Shown: positions 39,406-52,821 of the stretch, one piece after another
Numbering within the stretch: position 1 is the first letter of the stretch
Layout of the letters: every line of letters begins with the position of its first letter
Assembly: GCF_046630445.1 (NCBI RefSeq)
Contig: NC_092335.1
Location: 544,177,501 to 544,241,500, forward strand
DNA length: 64,000 nucleotides
Source of the DNA: Rutidosis leptorrhynchoides
Taxonomy: Eukaryota; Streptophyta; Magnoliopsida; Asterales; Asteraceae
Direction of reading: 5' to 3'
Program-made: the position numbers and the translations under genes
Notes under the pieces: generated by a model
Seen by the model: the letters and a program-made list of their open reading frames with translations, nothing else
Told to the model about the DNA's origin: nothing
Database searches by the model: none

Positions 39406-41323
39406 TGATGTCGTGCGAGGTGTACGTGAAATACTATATATTTTTGATACGAAAAGCGATACAAATTACACAAGTTTTAATTATTTACAGATGGGATATA
39501 CTTAAACCTTGCTACAACACTTATAGGCAGTGTACCTAATCGTACAGTAGTGTAGTTTTTAGTAAGTCCGGTTCGTTCCACAGGGAATCTTTTAAACAAA
39601 GCTTAACGCTATATTAGTTTTAATTTATAAAAATACAAATATATAAATAAGTAATAATATTATTATAAAAGGGGGTTTTTACCGTTTAATGACCAGTTTG
39701 TCGATTTTAAAACTTTAGTCGCAGTTAAAACCTAATGTAAAATATTAAAAATAAATACAACTTAATTTAAAGCGTTAATGAAATTGTGATAAATAAAAGT
39801 GCGATAAAATAAAATTGCAATAATTAAAAAGTACGATAATTAAAAGTGCAATTAAATACAAAATATAGGAAATTAAATATGAAATAAAAGAATTATGCTT
39901 ATTTAAACTTCTGTAATCATGATGTTTGACGTGTTGATTTTAGTTTTATACCCACGGGTTAATTGTCATTTGTCCTGGATTATTTAATACGTTCGTCTGG
40001 TTTTTGTCCATAACAGTCCATCAGTCATAAATATAAAGTGCGAGTATCCTCGTCAAATTATCCTTATACCCGAAGTTAAATATTCCAACTAATTGGGGAC
40101 TTAAACTGTAACAAGATTTTAATACTTTGTTTAATAATTACACCAGGTTATCGACTGCGTGTAACCCAAGGTTTTAATACTTTGTTATCAATTATGCCAA
40201 GTGTCCTTGTACATAATTTCGCCCGTGTTTTAATACTTCCATAGACTATTAATCCATTCCCGTGTCCGGTTAAATGAACGATTATTCGTACATATAAATA
40301 CCCTACCCATTGTGTCCGATCGAGTGTATATGGTTATTTATAGGGACGTCCAATTGTAAATCTTTATATTAAAATTAACAAACTATCATTTAGTTAAACA
40401 AATATAAAGCCCATTAATAGCCCATAGTCTAATTTCCACAAGTGTCGTTCTTTTGTCCAAACCCCAATTATGGTACAAAGCCCAATTACCCCGTCTTTAA
40501 TATTTAGTCCAACATCATGATTACTTTGGCTCAAATAAGCATAATAATAACTTAAGTACGAGACATTAATTTAAAAAGGAGAACATAACTTACATTGAGT
40601 ATTTATCGCGTAGTGTTACACGGACAGAATTTCGACTTCAAAAACCCGTAAAATAACCTTTACATAACCCGAACTAATCTAATATAAAACTAACCTATAC
40701 TATATATATATATTATATATTTATTTATTTATTATTTATTATTTATTACAGAATATTATTATTATAATATTTTTTTATATATTAAAATCGAACGAATGCA
40801 TGGCCTTTTATAGGCGTTTTGATTTCTGACAGCTTCGCGAGTCGCGGAGTTCAATTTTCCAGCTCACATGATTTTGGATCTTTGCTTGTTGACGTTAATA
40901 AATAATAATATAATATATATATATATAATTTTTTAAGAATTATTTATATATTATATTTTATTTATGTACATAGTTGACTTGTAATTTTTGCACCGTTGCG
41001 TCGCGCGTTGAGAGTTGACTCATGTCCTGGTTCCGGATTTTCGAACGTCCTTTCGTACTATTTTATATCGTGTACTTTGCGTTTTGTAACTTGTACTCTT
41101 GTAATTTTTAGACGTTTCTCATCATTAAATTGAACCTCTTGGATTGTACTTTGTACTTTTGAGCTTTTTGGATGTTTTTTTCTTCAAATCTTTGTTTCCG
41201 CCTTTTGTCTTCGCACTTATTTATTTAAACGAATATTACTTGAAAATAGAACAATTGCAACTGAAAACTTTACATATCGGAAGGATATTGCTACTAAATA
41301 TATGTTCATTTGGAACACTATCA
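39406..41323 (-). mobile_element. Solo LTR, 1918 bp, TSD CTTTA
   Basis: Termini TGAT and ATCA. Flanks CTTTA (39401-39405) and CTTTA (41324-41328) are identical. The uninterrupted partner sequence is seen in LTR copy B near 47630. A TATAAAAGG box on the minus strand (40804-40812) gives the orientation, and a GC-rich hairpin lies just upstream of it (40833-40849). A related fragment in the other orientation is at 56111-57090. This is the youngest layer of the nest. Confidence 0.85.
40804..40812 (-). promoter_or_regulatory. LTR TATA box (TATAAAAGG)
   Basis: Conserved in the related fragment at 56638-56646. Just upstream, arms CTTCGCG/CGCGGAG form a hairpin around AGT. Confidence 0.6.
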
Positions 41324-41367
41324 CTTTACCTAAATATTGCGAAAACAGGAACCAGTTCGCCCACATT

Positions 41368-41492
41368 GCTGCGCCGCAGCCTTAAATGTCGCGCCGCGAC
41401 ATTTGCCTAGGTCTGGGATCATTTTTTGTTGGACTTCTGATCTGATTTCCAGTTAATTGCCGCGCCGCAGCCTCGTTTGTCGCACCGCGACA
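41368..41492. repeat. GC-rich hairpins in the U3 part of the LTR
   Basis: GCTGC/GCAGC around GCC (41368-41380). AAATGTCGC/GCGACATTT around GCC (41384-41404). GCCGC/GCAGC around GCC (41459-41471). TGTCGC/GCGACA around ACC (41478-41492). In LTR copy B the first is GCCGC/GCGGC (47673-47685). Confidence 0.8.
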
Positions 41493-42269
41493 CACAGCGT
41501 GATCTGAGTCATTTTCTTACATACAAGACCTCAACACCCGAACATGTCCCGAACCCTTCATACGCCTATCGTACATACACAATACACCTATAAATCATAT
41601 ACGGGGAAAACCGGGTGTTACAGCTCTCCCCCACTTAGATTCGATCACGTCCTCGTGATCCTAGTCACGAACCCAAACGGACCCACACTCAATGGTCGTC
41701 GAACACGCATTTCAAACCGACTTCTACCACAAATTCGCTAACCCGATGGTTAATCCAATGACAAATTACACACTTGATCGCATCCCAAGACGTACAATAC
41801 ACGCAACAACCGAAGTCTACAACGATCCCTTAGACAATTCTTCTCAAAGAGTTACCCTTAACAGCTAAATCGTCACCCGCAATTTATCAAATTCCATAAT
41901 TCCGAGCACTAGCACTAACTCAATCCCTCACATCGGGAAAACTCAACCAATCTCGTATCGAGATATCAATTCCTTAGCATACCCTTACCGAGTACGACGC
42001 TAAAAACAACCAAGTCTCAACCTAAGGTCAAAAACCCGAAGCGATGAAGACCTAACCAAATGAATCCTGACGGATAACACCAATCACTAAACATCCCTTG
42101 TAGTGCACAATACGACCAATACACAACTACCGCAACATCATAATCCAACGGCTAAAACCGATAGCGCCCAAAACGACTATGGGAACGCAAATCTCAAGGT
42201 GTACAAAATCGACTATTGTCACACCCGTAACAACACGTGAGCGAAGCACGACTATCGCCTCACTAATCA

Positions 42270-43063
42270 TACAACATGGTCCTCACGACCCCACCATCGG
42301 CGTATAAAACAACCGATAGTTCCCACAACATGGTCCTTACGACCCCACCATTGGTGTATCAAACAACCAATAGATCATACGACATGGTCCTTACGACCCC
42401 CCCCATTGGTGTATATAACAACCAATAGATCAAACATCATGGTCCTTACGACCCCACCATCGGTGTATAAAACAACCGACAGATCACACAACCCGAAGGC
42501 TGGCCGAAAACACACGCGCCTTAGTGAATCCGAACTACACGCGACTCACTACCTTCACCACAACAACAATCGAGATTGGCCGAACTACACGCGCCTTAGT
42601 GAATCCGAACTACACGAGAGTCACTTTCCCGGAGGAATGACTGAACTACACGAGTCATTTGTGAATCCGAACTACACGAGACTCACTCCTCAATACAATG
42701 ACCGAAACCACACGAGTCATTTGTGAATCCAAACTACACGCGACTCACTTCCACAATAAGATGACCGAAACCACACGTGTCATCGTGAATCCGAAACCAC
42801 ACGCGATCCACTACCATGATGAAGTCAGCGGACCCGAAGATCATGCTTCACCAATCTCAACACCGGATGAAGTCAGCGGACCCCGTCAACGGTCATGCTT
42901 CACCGATATAACACCTCGCTCTTGATGAAGTCAGCGGACCCCGAAGGTCATGCTCCACCAATCGCATACTCCCATGATTAAGTCAGTGGACCCTAAAGGT
43001 CATGCTTCATCAATCACCAATACCATGATGAAGTCAGCGGACTCCGAAAGTCATGCTTCATCA
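42270..43063. repeat. Internal hairpin arrays of the gag-only element (three unit types)
   Basis: First set, about 42275-42480: four units with loop near TGTATAAAACAA and stems ATCGG/CCGAT (42296-42317), ATTGG/CCAAT (42350-42371, 42405-42426) or ATCGG/CCGAC. Each is preceded by GGTC/GACC around CTTAC or CTCAC. Second set, about 42500-42815: GGC/GCC, AATGAC/GTCATT, GATGAC/GTCATC and GTGAATC pairs around CGAACTACACG-like loops, as in the LTR. Third set, 42815-43063: GATGAAG/CTTCATC outer arms around an inner GACC/GGTC or GACT/AGTC stem with loop CCGAA. Confidence 0.85.
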
Positions 43064-44160
43064 ATCAACGCCCTTTTGGCCTCGAACGAAGAGTAGCTTA
43101 ACATCGCGCTCTGCTACGCCATAGTGAATCCTAATGGATACCACTAACCATTCACACACTCGAGCAAGAACCACCTATATCAAACATAGGCACAAAACAA
43201 TAATTCTCTAGAAGAGAATCCGACACACACCTCCCTTAACCGAAGGATTTCACCTTGCTCACCAAACACGTCCATTATCTCTCAACGAGATTTACCACAT
43301 TACCACCTCGGTGATAATTCAATCCAAACCATAAGTACAATTTATCCGAAATTGTAATCTACCACAAATCGACCAAAACCAGGTCTCGACAACATTTTCC
43401 GGATCTACCAAAAGCATCATCCGAAATCTCACACTAAAACTTCCTCGTGCAGGAGTGTAACTCCCCCACTTGGAACTACGTCCCATATCCACAACTCGTA
43501 CAATCGTACAATGCTACTAAAGGTAGACTTTACAAACGATTGGGCTCACATGACCCATCACCATATCTTGCCCCAGCCTTGAGCACACGAAGGATTTCAA
43601 TCAATCCTTAAACACTTCGAACAAAAAGTGTACCACGATTACACAAACCACACCCTCGCAATCATCCAATTGCTCTAGTTTGTCAATTTCCACCTAGTCA
43701 CTCATGTACCTAAGGGTTTCACTCCGGTACCCTAAGTACAATGTAACCACAACACAATCGGAGTCGAACACCACGCTAGTAGATATAAAAGAGGCACCTA
43801 ATGTCGCGTCTTATATACTCCATTACCAACATACATCGAGATTCAAAACACTCGATCTCAAGGTTTTCAGCCCACCAGTCGAACCTCACGGTTCATCGAC
43901 CTCCACATAAAAGCGAACACGCGCTTAACAACCGAACACCAAAACCCATTTCCATGGCTTGGTAGAAACATTTCCCAGATACTAAGGAATGCTTGGTGGC
44001 ACCAAGTCTTACGCTCTTCGCCCGACAATCAACGTCACCATTGGGTACTTCCATTAGGAATGTCACCCATAACAACAATATGAACAACACAAGGCATTTA
44101 ATCAACTCAAATTCAAACGGCACTTAATAAATAATCAAAGGGCATATTTATTAACACGAA
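43064..44160 (-). mobile_element. Non-coding internal part of the gag-only element
   Basis: No domain or credible ORF. AC-rich on the plus strand, like the rest of this element. Lies between the hairpin arrays and the gag ORF, where a full gypsy element would carry pol. Confidence 0.6.
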
Positions 44161-44167
44161 ACGTACC

Positions 44168-45109
44168 TTAACGTCTCCTTGCCGCACCCGTCCCCTCAAA
44201 CTTGGGACATTCCGACTTACGATGTCCTTCTTCTTGGCAATTGAAACACACCATACCATCACCCTTTGGTACCGAACATTCCCAAGACTTGTGACCCCTC
44301 ATGCCACAATTGTAACATCTAGATGTACTAGAATCCGGTATACCCGTCCGCGTACCACCCGTGCTCACACTCGGACCCTTAGTCCTCTTACTCGGAGCAC
44401 CATACGAAACAACCCTTTTCTCACTTGAAGGTTCACCAATCTTCGATCGCGTATACGACTCGAAACCTCTAGCCACGGCGAATAATTTCGCAAACGATTT
44501 CGCGTGACCCCGGCTAATCTTATTCTTCAAGTCATCTTTCAAGGTTCGATAGAAATCTTGCATCAACAAATTATCATTCCCCAAATACTCCGGGCAAAAA
44601 CGAGCCTTCGCCATAAAGGTCGTCTTGAGAGTATTCAAATCCATAGAACCCTGTTGCAAATTTTGCAACTCATTACGCATTTTCGACAAATCGGCTGAAG
44701 TCCGGAACTCCTCGAAGAATTCCTTCTTAAACCAGTCCCACGATAATGCCATAAACGGTTCACCACCGACAAGATCAATCTTACCATCCAACCAATCCTT
44801 TGCCCTACCCTGCAACAAACTAGTAGCGAGTCTCGTCTTCTTCTCAGGAGGGCATTCAATAGTACGAAAACACCCTTCGACATCCGAGATCCAAGTTGTG
44901 CTTACCAAAGGATCCGGTTTCCCGTCATACATCGGGGGTTTAGTCCTCATGAAGCTCTTAAGACAACGCTCCATTTCACTACTACCCCGAAATTCGGAAT
45001 ACTTCCTATCTATTTCTTCTCGAAACGCACTCATTTGCTCCGCAATGGCGGCCGCAACTCTAGTGTTAAACTCAGCATTGTTAGTCTCGATCCCACTTCC
45101 CGTCGCCAT
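44168..45109 (-). mobile_element. Gag ORF of the gag-only element, 313 codons
   Basis: Open from ATG to stop. The retrotransposon gag domain includes FMRTKPPMYDGKPDPLVST, WISDVEGCFRTIECP, RLATSLLQGRAKDWLD and FFEEFRTSADLSKMRNEL. It ends with two CCHC zinc knuckles, CYNCGMRGHKSWEC and CFNCQEEGHRKSEC. Gag forms the particle and packages RNA. The frame looks whole, but no pol follows and the element as a whole is broken. Confidence 0.88.
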
Positions 45110-45533
45110 TCTAAGGAATGCAAAGCGATTAGATCACGAACGTATAAAACATACACTCTACACCGGTCCATCTTGCTAAACACTCGTCGTACATCACTTG
45201 TTTGACACGATTTGCACCCGTAATAAGGTTTGCAAGTCCTTATTACGCACACATGCCATATCAACTCGTTAGTACAACAACCGCCTCGCTCGATGATATA
45301 AACAAACACAAAAAAAATTCTACGCGATATACATATACTCGAGAATTATTATCACAACACAATTAATATATTAATAATATCCGCAGTACCAATATCGACA
45401 TTAGTCCACCTACAACAAGGCACTAACTATAACCTATTTTGACCCGTTCACCTACAAGTCCCGCAACATATAAGCACACACAAAAGTCTAAGTCTAGGCA
45501 CATATCTCAAGTCGCCTAAATCCCTTAGACCAT

Positions 45534-45545
45534 GCTCTGATACCA
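45534..45545 (-). other. Primer-binding site of the gag-only element
   Basis: Minus-strand TGGTATCAGAGC two bases after the LTR end. Confidence 0.85.
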
Positions 45546-45547
45546 CT

Positions 45548-47762
45548 TGAAACAACCCAACCCGTATTAAAACTGGCCCATAATTTTTTTTTCCTTTTAA
45601 TACGCTTTAAATAACACTTTAGGTCCCAATTGTGTTTCCATAAACATCTTTAATACAATAGAAGGTTTAGTAACCTTAAAACATTTAATACATTGATTAA
45701 TTGTTCAAACAGACATACACGACCCGACTAGTTTCGTTTCCAACCAAAACCGAGCATGGTGATTTGGGACTACGCTACCCAAATCCTAATCGAATACAAA
45801 AGCAAGATCTTCTTAGCAATCTAGCCAAGATCTCTAATCCCCAAGCTTACCGGAGTCGCCAAGCATGCGATCCTATAAAAATAGCAACAACGAGAGGGTA
45901 AGCTAATGCTTAGTGAATGATAATATACTACATACATATATATGTATAAAATGGACACGCCACACAAATATCAAATACCGCATACCGAAGCATCCATGTA
46001 TAAGGCAATTACACTAGGCATACCTTACTATCTCTAAGCAACAAGCTAAAGATATCAACAAAGTGTAAGTTCACCAATGACGATGTGAACAACTCCAATA
46101 AGCTACACCCGGAGGGTTAGCTACAACATAACATTACATTAATATATATAAAAATATAAAACGAATAAGGTTAACCCCTTAACCCATTACCGAATACCAA
46201 ACGCCACAATGAAGATTGGCCGAGCTACACGAGCCTTAGTAATCCGAACCCACACGAGATTACTATCTTCGCAACATCGAGGTTGGCCGAACTACACGAG
46301 CCTTAGTAATCCGAACCCACACGAGATTACTATCTTCGCAACATCGAGGTTGGCCGAACTACACGAGCCTTAGTAATTTGAAACTACACGAGATTACTAC
46401 CTCAATAAGATGACCGAACTACACGAGTCATCGTGAATCCGAACTACACGCGATTCACTTCTCAACAATATCAACCCTTCGCCATTGGGGTTATAACATC
46501 CAAATCACAACCACGTGTGATAACGTACACACAAGCGTGTACCTCGCCAAAGGTGGTCAACCAAAACGCACAAACGTGCCAATTGGACCTATACACAAGT
46601 CCATCAATCCACCTATATGTGAAGTGAGCTCTATGACCGAGAACCACTTCACCCAACCCGCACCCATCCTACACATACATATGCACATAGGATATTAACA
46701 CTCACCTTGTTGCCTTGAAGAATGCTTCCAAGTAATCCGCAACTCGTCAATGGAAAGTACCTATTCCATTATCACAAATTCAATAACACACTTAGATTGG
46801 ATTTACAAACCAACCCAATTTGACACTTAGTGCAAATTCGACCCAAATGCACCTCCAAGTACAAACCGCGCCCAAACTAAACAATAATCACTAACACAAG
46901 TGATAATGGTCCTAATATTCCAATTAAATCCGAACACAAGTGTTAAACACTTATCGTTCTCAAAATCGCCCATAAACCCTAATTTTGACCCATAAGGTCA
47001 AAATCTCACCATTTACAAGTTTTGACACCAAAACATGTTTAACTCGGTTTTATACTTCAACTTAATCCATTTTAAGTTTACAAACCTCATCGAATCGACA
47101 TTCGGGTCATAATCCTCAACAAACCCTAATTTTGATTCTAGTCAAAATTAGTCAACCACGAAAACCCTAAAAGTCTCCAAAACACCAATAATCACTAATG
47201 CTAGTGATTGTACACCATTTACAAGTCTTAAACATGATTAAATCATTAACCAACCCAAAACCCGCCTTTAACAACAATAAACCCGAATATTAGTGTTAAT
47301 CTCCATTTAACAACTAAATGGGTTTCACCTATGAATCATACAATCAAAAGCCCCAAATTTGAATGATGAACACGAAAATGAAATTCAGAGTTAGAGCTTA
47401 CCACTAGTATCACCGTGTAGCCAAGAACGAGGAGAACAAACTTGTAAACTACGCCAAAGATCAAATCCCGTTTCTTCCTTTCCAAAAATCCGTTTGAATC
47501 CAATTGGGTGTTTGAGTTTTTGAGAGGAAAATGAAATGAAAAGGGAAAAGAAGTTAGGAAATGAAAGGAGTGGATGAGATTTAAGATCTCAATCTGGTTC
47601 AAATGCAAAAAGACCAAAATGCCCCTCACTTTACCTAAATATTGCGAAAACAGGAACCAGTTCGCCCACATTGCCGCGCCGCGGCCTTAAATGTCGCGCC
47701 ACGACATTTGCCTAGGTCTGGGATCATTTTTTGTTGGACTTCTGATCTAATTTCCAGTTAAT
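45548..47762 (-). repeat. 5' LTR of the gag-only element
   Basis: Aligns with 37319-39405 plus 41324 onward of the 3' LTR. Carries the same hairpin array at 46208-46640. It is shorter than the 3' LTR and its outer edge joins gypsy gag-leader sequence. Confidence 0.8.
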
Positions 47763-48951
47763 TGCTGTTTGCTGTTGCTCTTGCCGCTTCGACCCAAAGC
47801 ATACGGTCGTTTACGCGTTGGTTGATAAGCTCCTCAATTTCTTGTTCCGTCATTCGATTTAATTGAGCCATGTTTCTTCAATAAACATATAAGATAATTA
47901 ATCACATAGAATATTATAGATGTAGTGAGTAATTAATGGTACATCTTGGCATATTAATAACCCATTATTATAAAAGCCTTTTCTTCTTATTAGCGTTTTA
48001 TAATTGTAGCTCGGGTAGTACCTACTCGTTAAAGTTCATACTTAATAGCTAGTACACAAATTAACTACTACAATCATGATAATATTCTATCATGAAAAAC
48101 TTAATGCATTAATACTTCACGCTTATTCTTTTGGTACAATATTTTACAATAATTCAATACCACTATTTTACATAAAACATATGTAAGATGAAATATAGTA
48201 CACGATATATTATTATATAAGGCGTGAAGTCGAATAGCTGTAAAAATAGATTAGAAACGACGAGGCTTTCTTGGGAATTCAAAGAAATCTGGAAAATCAT
48301 AGAATTTTCGCTTCCCTACTGTCAGAGTGCGTATTTCAGCGGTAAGTCTAGGTTTTGGTTGGGGTTCAGTAGATGACATTTCTGTAGTATTGGTAAGACA
48401 TGGCTGACTAGGTGTGGTAGTATCGGGAGCACTTGGTACAATAATTGTTTTATTAGTTTCTGCTTTTGGAATTTCTGGGTTGACGATTATAGGTTTCTTT
48501 CCCTTATTAAATTCTGCCTCGGTAATTTCTTTTACTTCGTTCTCCTCAGGTTCCTCTGGGAATTGCGAGTCTTCCAAAAATGCATCCGACTCCAGGTCAT
48601 CATCGTCATCAGTTATATAGATGATTGATACACCTTCCTTCGGGTCATCGTCGTTATCAGATAAATCGATGATTGGTACTTTTGCTGGAGATTCAACTTA
48701 GGAGTCGCTGAATGTGATAATGAGATTGGTGCTAGAAGTAGACATCTATCACACATTAACTACCACATTAGTAATATACCACATAATATTTACATGTTAT
48801 AATATTTAATTTCCGACCAAAAATGATAAGTAATGGTTTTCAAAAAAACAAGTTCGGTCAAAGTCCAGACTCACTAATGCATCCTAACAAATACCGGTCA
48901 GACACGCTAATGCAATTTCTGGTTCGCTAAGACCTCTGTTCTGATGTCAAC
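47763..48951 (-). mobile_element. Gypsy leader and N-terminal gag pieces
   Basis: On minus, a short gag start (TEQEIEELINQRVNDRMLW) is encoded near 47765-47870. Farther upstream an acidic open frame (about 48251-48577 and beyond) is rich in Glu, Pro and Thr and ends FPRKPRRF. It is a leader ORF of unknown role common to this element type. The 150 bp before the LTR match the leader at 1260-1427. Confidence 0.6.
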
Positions 48952-51785
<2,834 letters not shown>

Positions 51786-51840
51786 CAAATTAGTACAGAA
51801 GGAGCTGATGGTGTGCCATGAGATTCATTGGTGACACGAG

Positions 51841-52431
51841 TTATCCGGTTGAGTTGTTCATCGATCGCACGATATTTAGATCAGGAAATGGGTTGGGATG
51901 AAGGATGATGTGCGTAGCGTGAGGGAAGCGGTCATTGAGACCATTAATTGCATAAGTGACAAGTTCGTCTTCCTCTAGCTTTGATCCAAGGTTGCGTAAC
52001 ATTGAGGTGATTGAGTCGATCTTCCTGAAATAGGCTTCGGCTGTTTGATCTCCGATGATGAGAGATCGAAGCTCAGCCGTTAGTTCAACGGTTTTGGACC
52101 TCTTGTTATCTTGAAAGAGTTTCTTTAAAAATTCCCATGCTTCTTTAGAAGTTTTCGGTTGAGTGTTTAACAGCCTTTCGAGAAGTGATTCGGAGATCGC
52201 TAGGAAAATCCATCCCAACACAACCGCATCGGCTTTCTTCCATTCTTCTGTTGGAGGTTCAGAGGTGGACGAGTTTTCAAGGAAGGAGTGCACGTTGAAC
52301 GTAGCGCAAAGGGTGCTAAAGAGCGTGCTCCCATGTGTGTAATTAAGTTTTGTGATGTCTAGTTTAATCGGAATCAAGTGTGCAACGGAGGTGACTGTAT
52401 ATATTTTGTCATATTGGCCGGGTGTTGCCAT
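51841..52431 (-). pseudogene. Copia gag remnant (5' part of the outer copia)
   Basis: Starts MATPGQYDKIYTV near 52431. UBN2/gag-like text includes WKKADAVVLGWIFLAISES, SKEAWEFLKKLFQDNKRSK and AYFRKIDSITSMLRNLGSKL. It lies between the copia 5' LTR and the gypsy insertion. Confidence 0.82.
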
Positions 52432-52536
52432 GATGAAGGTTGCGGCAGTCTGTAGCCGTGTGAAAAAGTTGCAGAAAAAAATAGGGTTTTGATGAAAAGG
52501 GAGAAGAGGATATCGATTACAGCTGGCTTGATACCA

Positions 52537-52692
52537 TGTTAAAAGGTGTATCTTATTATTTGAATGAATGGCCAAGCATATTACATACAATATAAATAGA
52601 TAAGCAATCCTTAAACCTAGTGAACCAATAGCATAAGTAGGCCCTTATAGAAATGGGCCGATAATATAGACATGGACTAATATTGTCTAACA
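52537..52692 (-). repeat. Copia 5' LTR (outer element)
   Basis: Pairs with 26774-26929. TSD TTTCC follows at 52693-52697. The PBS-like TGGTATCAAGCC lies next to it on minus. Confidence 0.9.
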
Positions 52693-52697
52693 TTTCC

Positions 52698-52821
52698 AAC
52701 CAATACTAGTGTAATTTGTATATGAGTAAGATCTACCTCCACAAGAACAAAGAAATCATAATTTGCATCTTATGCTATAAATGTGAACTTACATTTGTTA
52801 CAGCAAAAATAACAAGGACAC
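52698..52821. other. Short unique spacer between two copia fossils
   Basis: About 120 bp of AT-rich sequence. Ends with the TSD GACAC of the next element. Confidence 0.5.

Larger units (their letters stand above)
37319..41622 (-). repeat. 3' LTR of the gag-only element (holds a solo LTR)
   Basis: Begins TGAAACAACCC and ends GGGTGTTACA on plus. It aligns with 45548-47762 except for the solo LTR at 39406-41323. It contains a hairpin array (37990-38424) and GC-rich hairpins (41368-41492). Confidence 0.85.
37319..47762 (-). mobile_element. Gag-only gypsy-like LTR element with hairpin arrays, inserted in the gypsy gag region
   Basis: 3' LTR is 37319-41622 (about 2.4 kb after removing the solo LTR inside it) and the retained 5' LTR is 45548-47762. 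A polypurine tract (AGTGGGGGAGAGC on minus, next to 41623) and a PBS (45534-45545, TGGTATCAGAGC) border the LTRs. The interior of about 3.9 kb encodes one gag ORF (44168-45109). The rest (41640-44160) is non-coding and repeat-rich, with no protease, RT or integrase. LTR differences by eye are 1-4% in sampled stretches. It needs enzymes from another element, as TR-GAG elements do. The 5' edge is not clean, so no full TSD can be shown. Confidence 0.8.

Noticed and set aside
39108-39473. Open frame shared by both LTRs of the gag-only element (also 47336-47671)
   Set aside because: It lies in LTR sequence, and the shared frame follows from LTR identity; no domain.
42406-42925. Two open frames with repeated TRLSESELH-like peptides
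   Set aside because: They are translations of the hairpin repeat array; repeat structure explains them better than coding.
37988-43063. CRISPR array as explanation for the spaced repeats
   Set aside because: This is plant nuclear sequence in a retroelement. Units are hairpins with fixed loops and changing stems, not fixed direct repeats with unique spacers, and no cas genes exist.
44222-45179. Plus-strand open frames opposite the gag ORF
   Set aside because: Antisense shadows of the gag frame, which has clear gag and zinc-knuckle domains on the minus strand.
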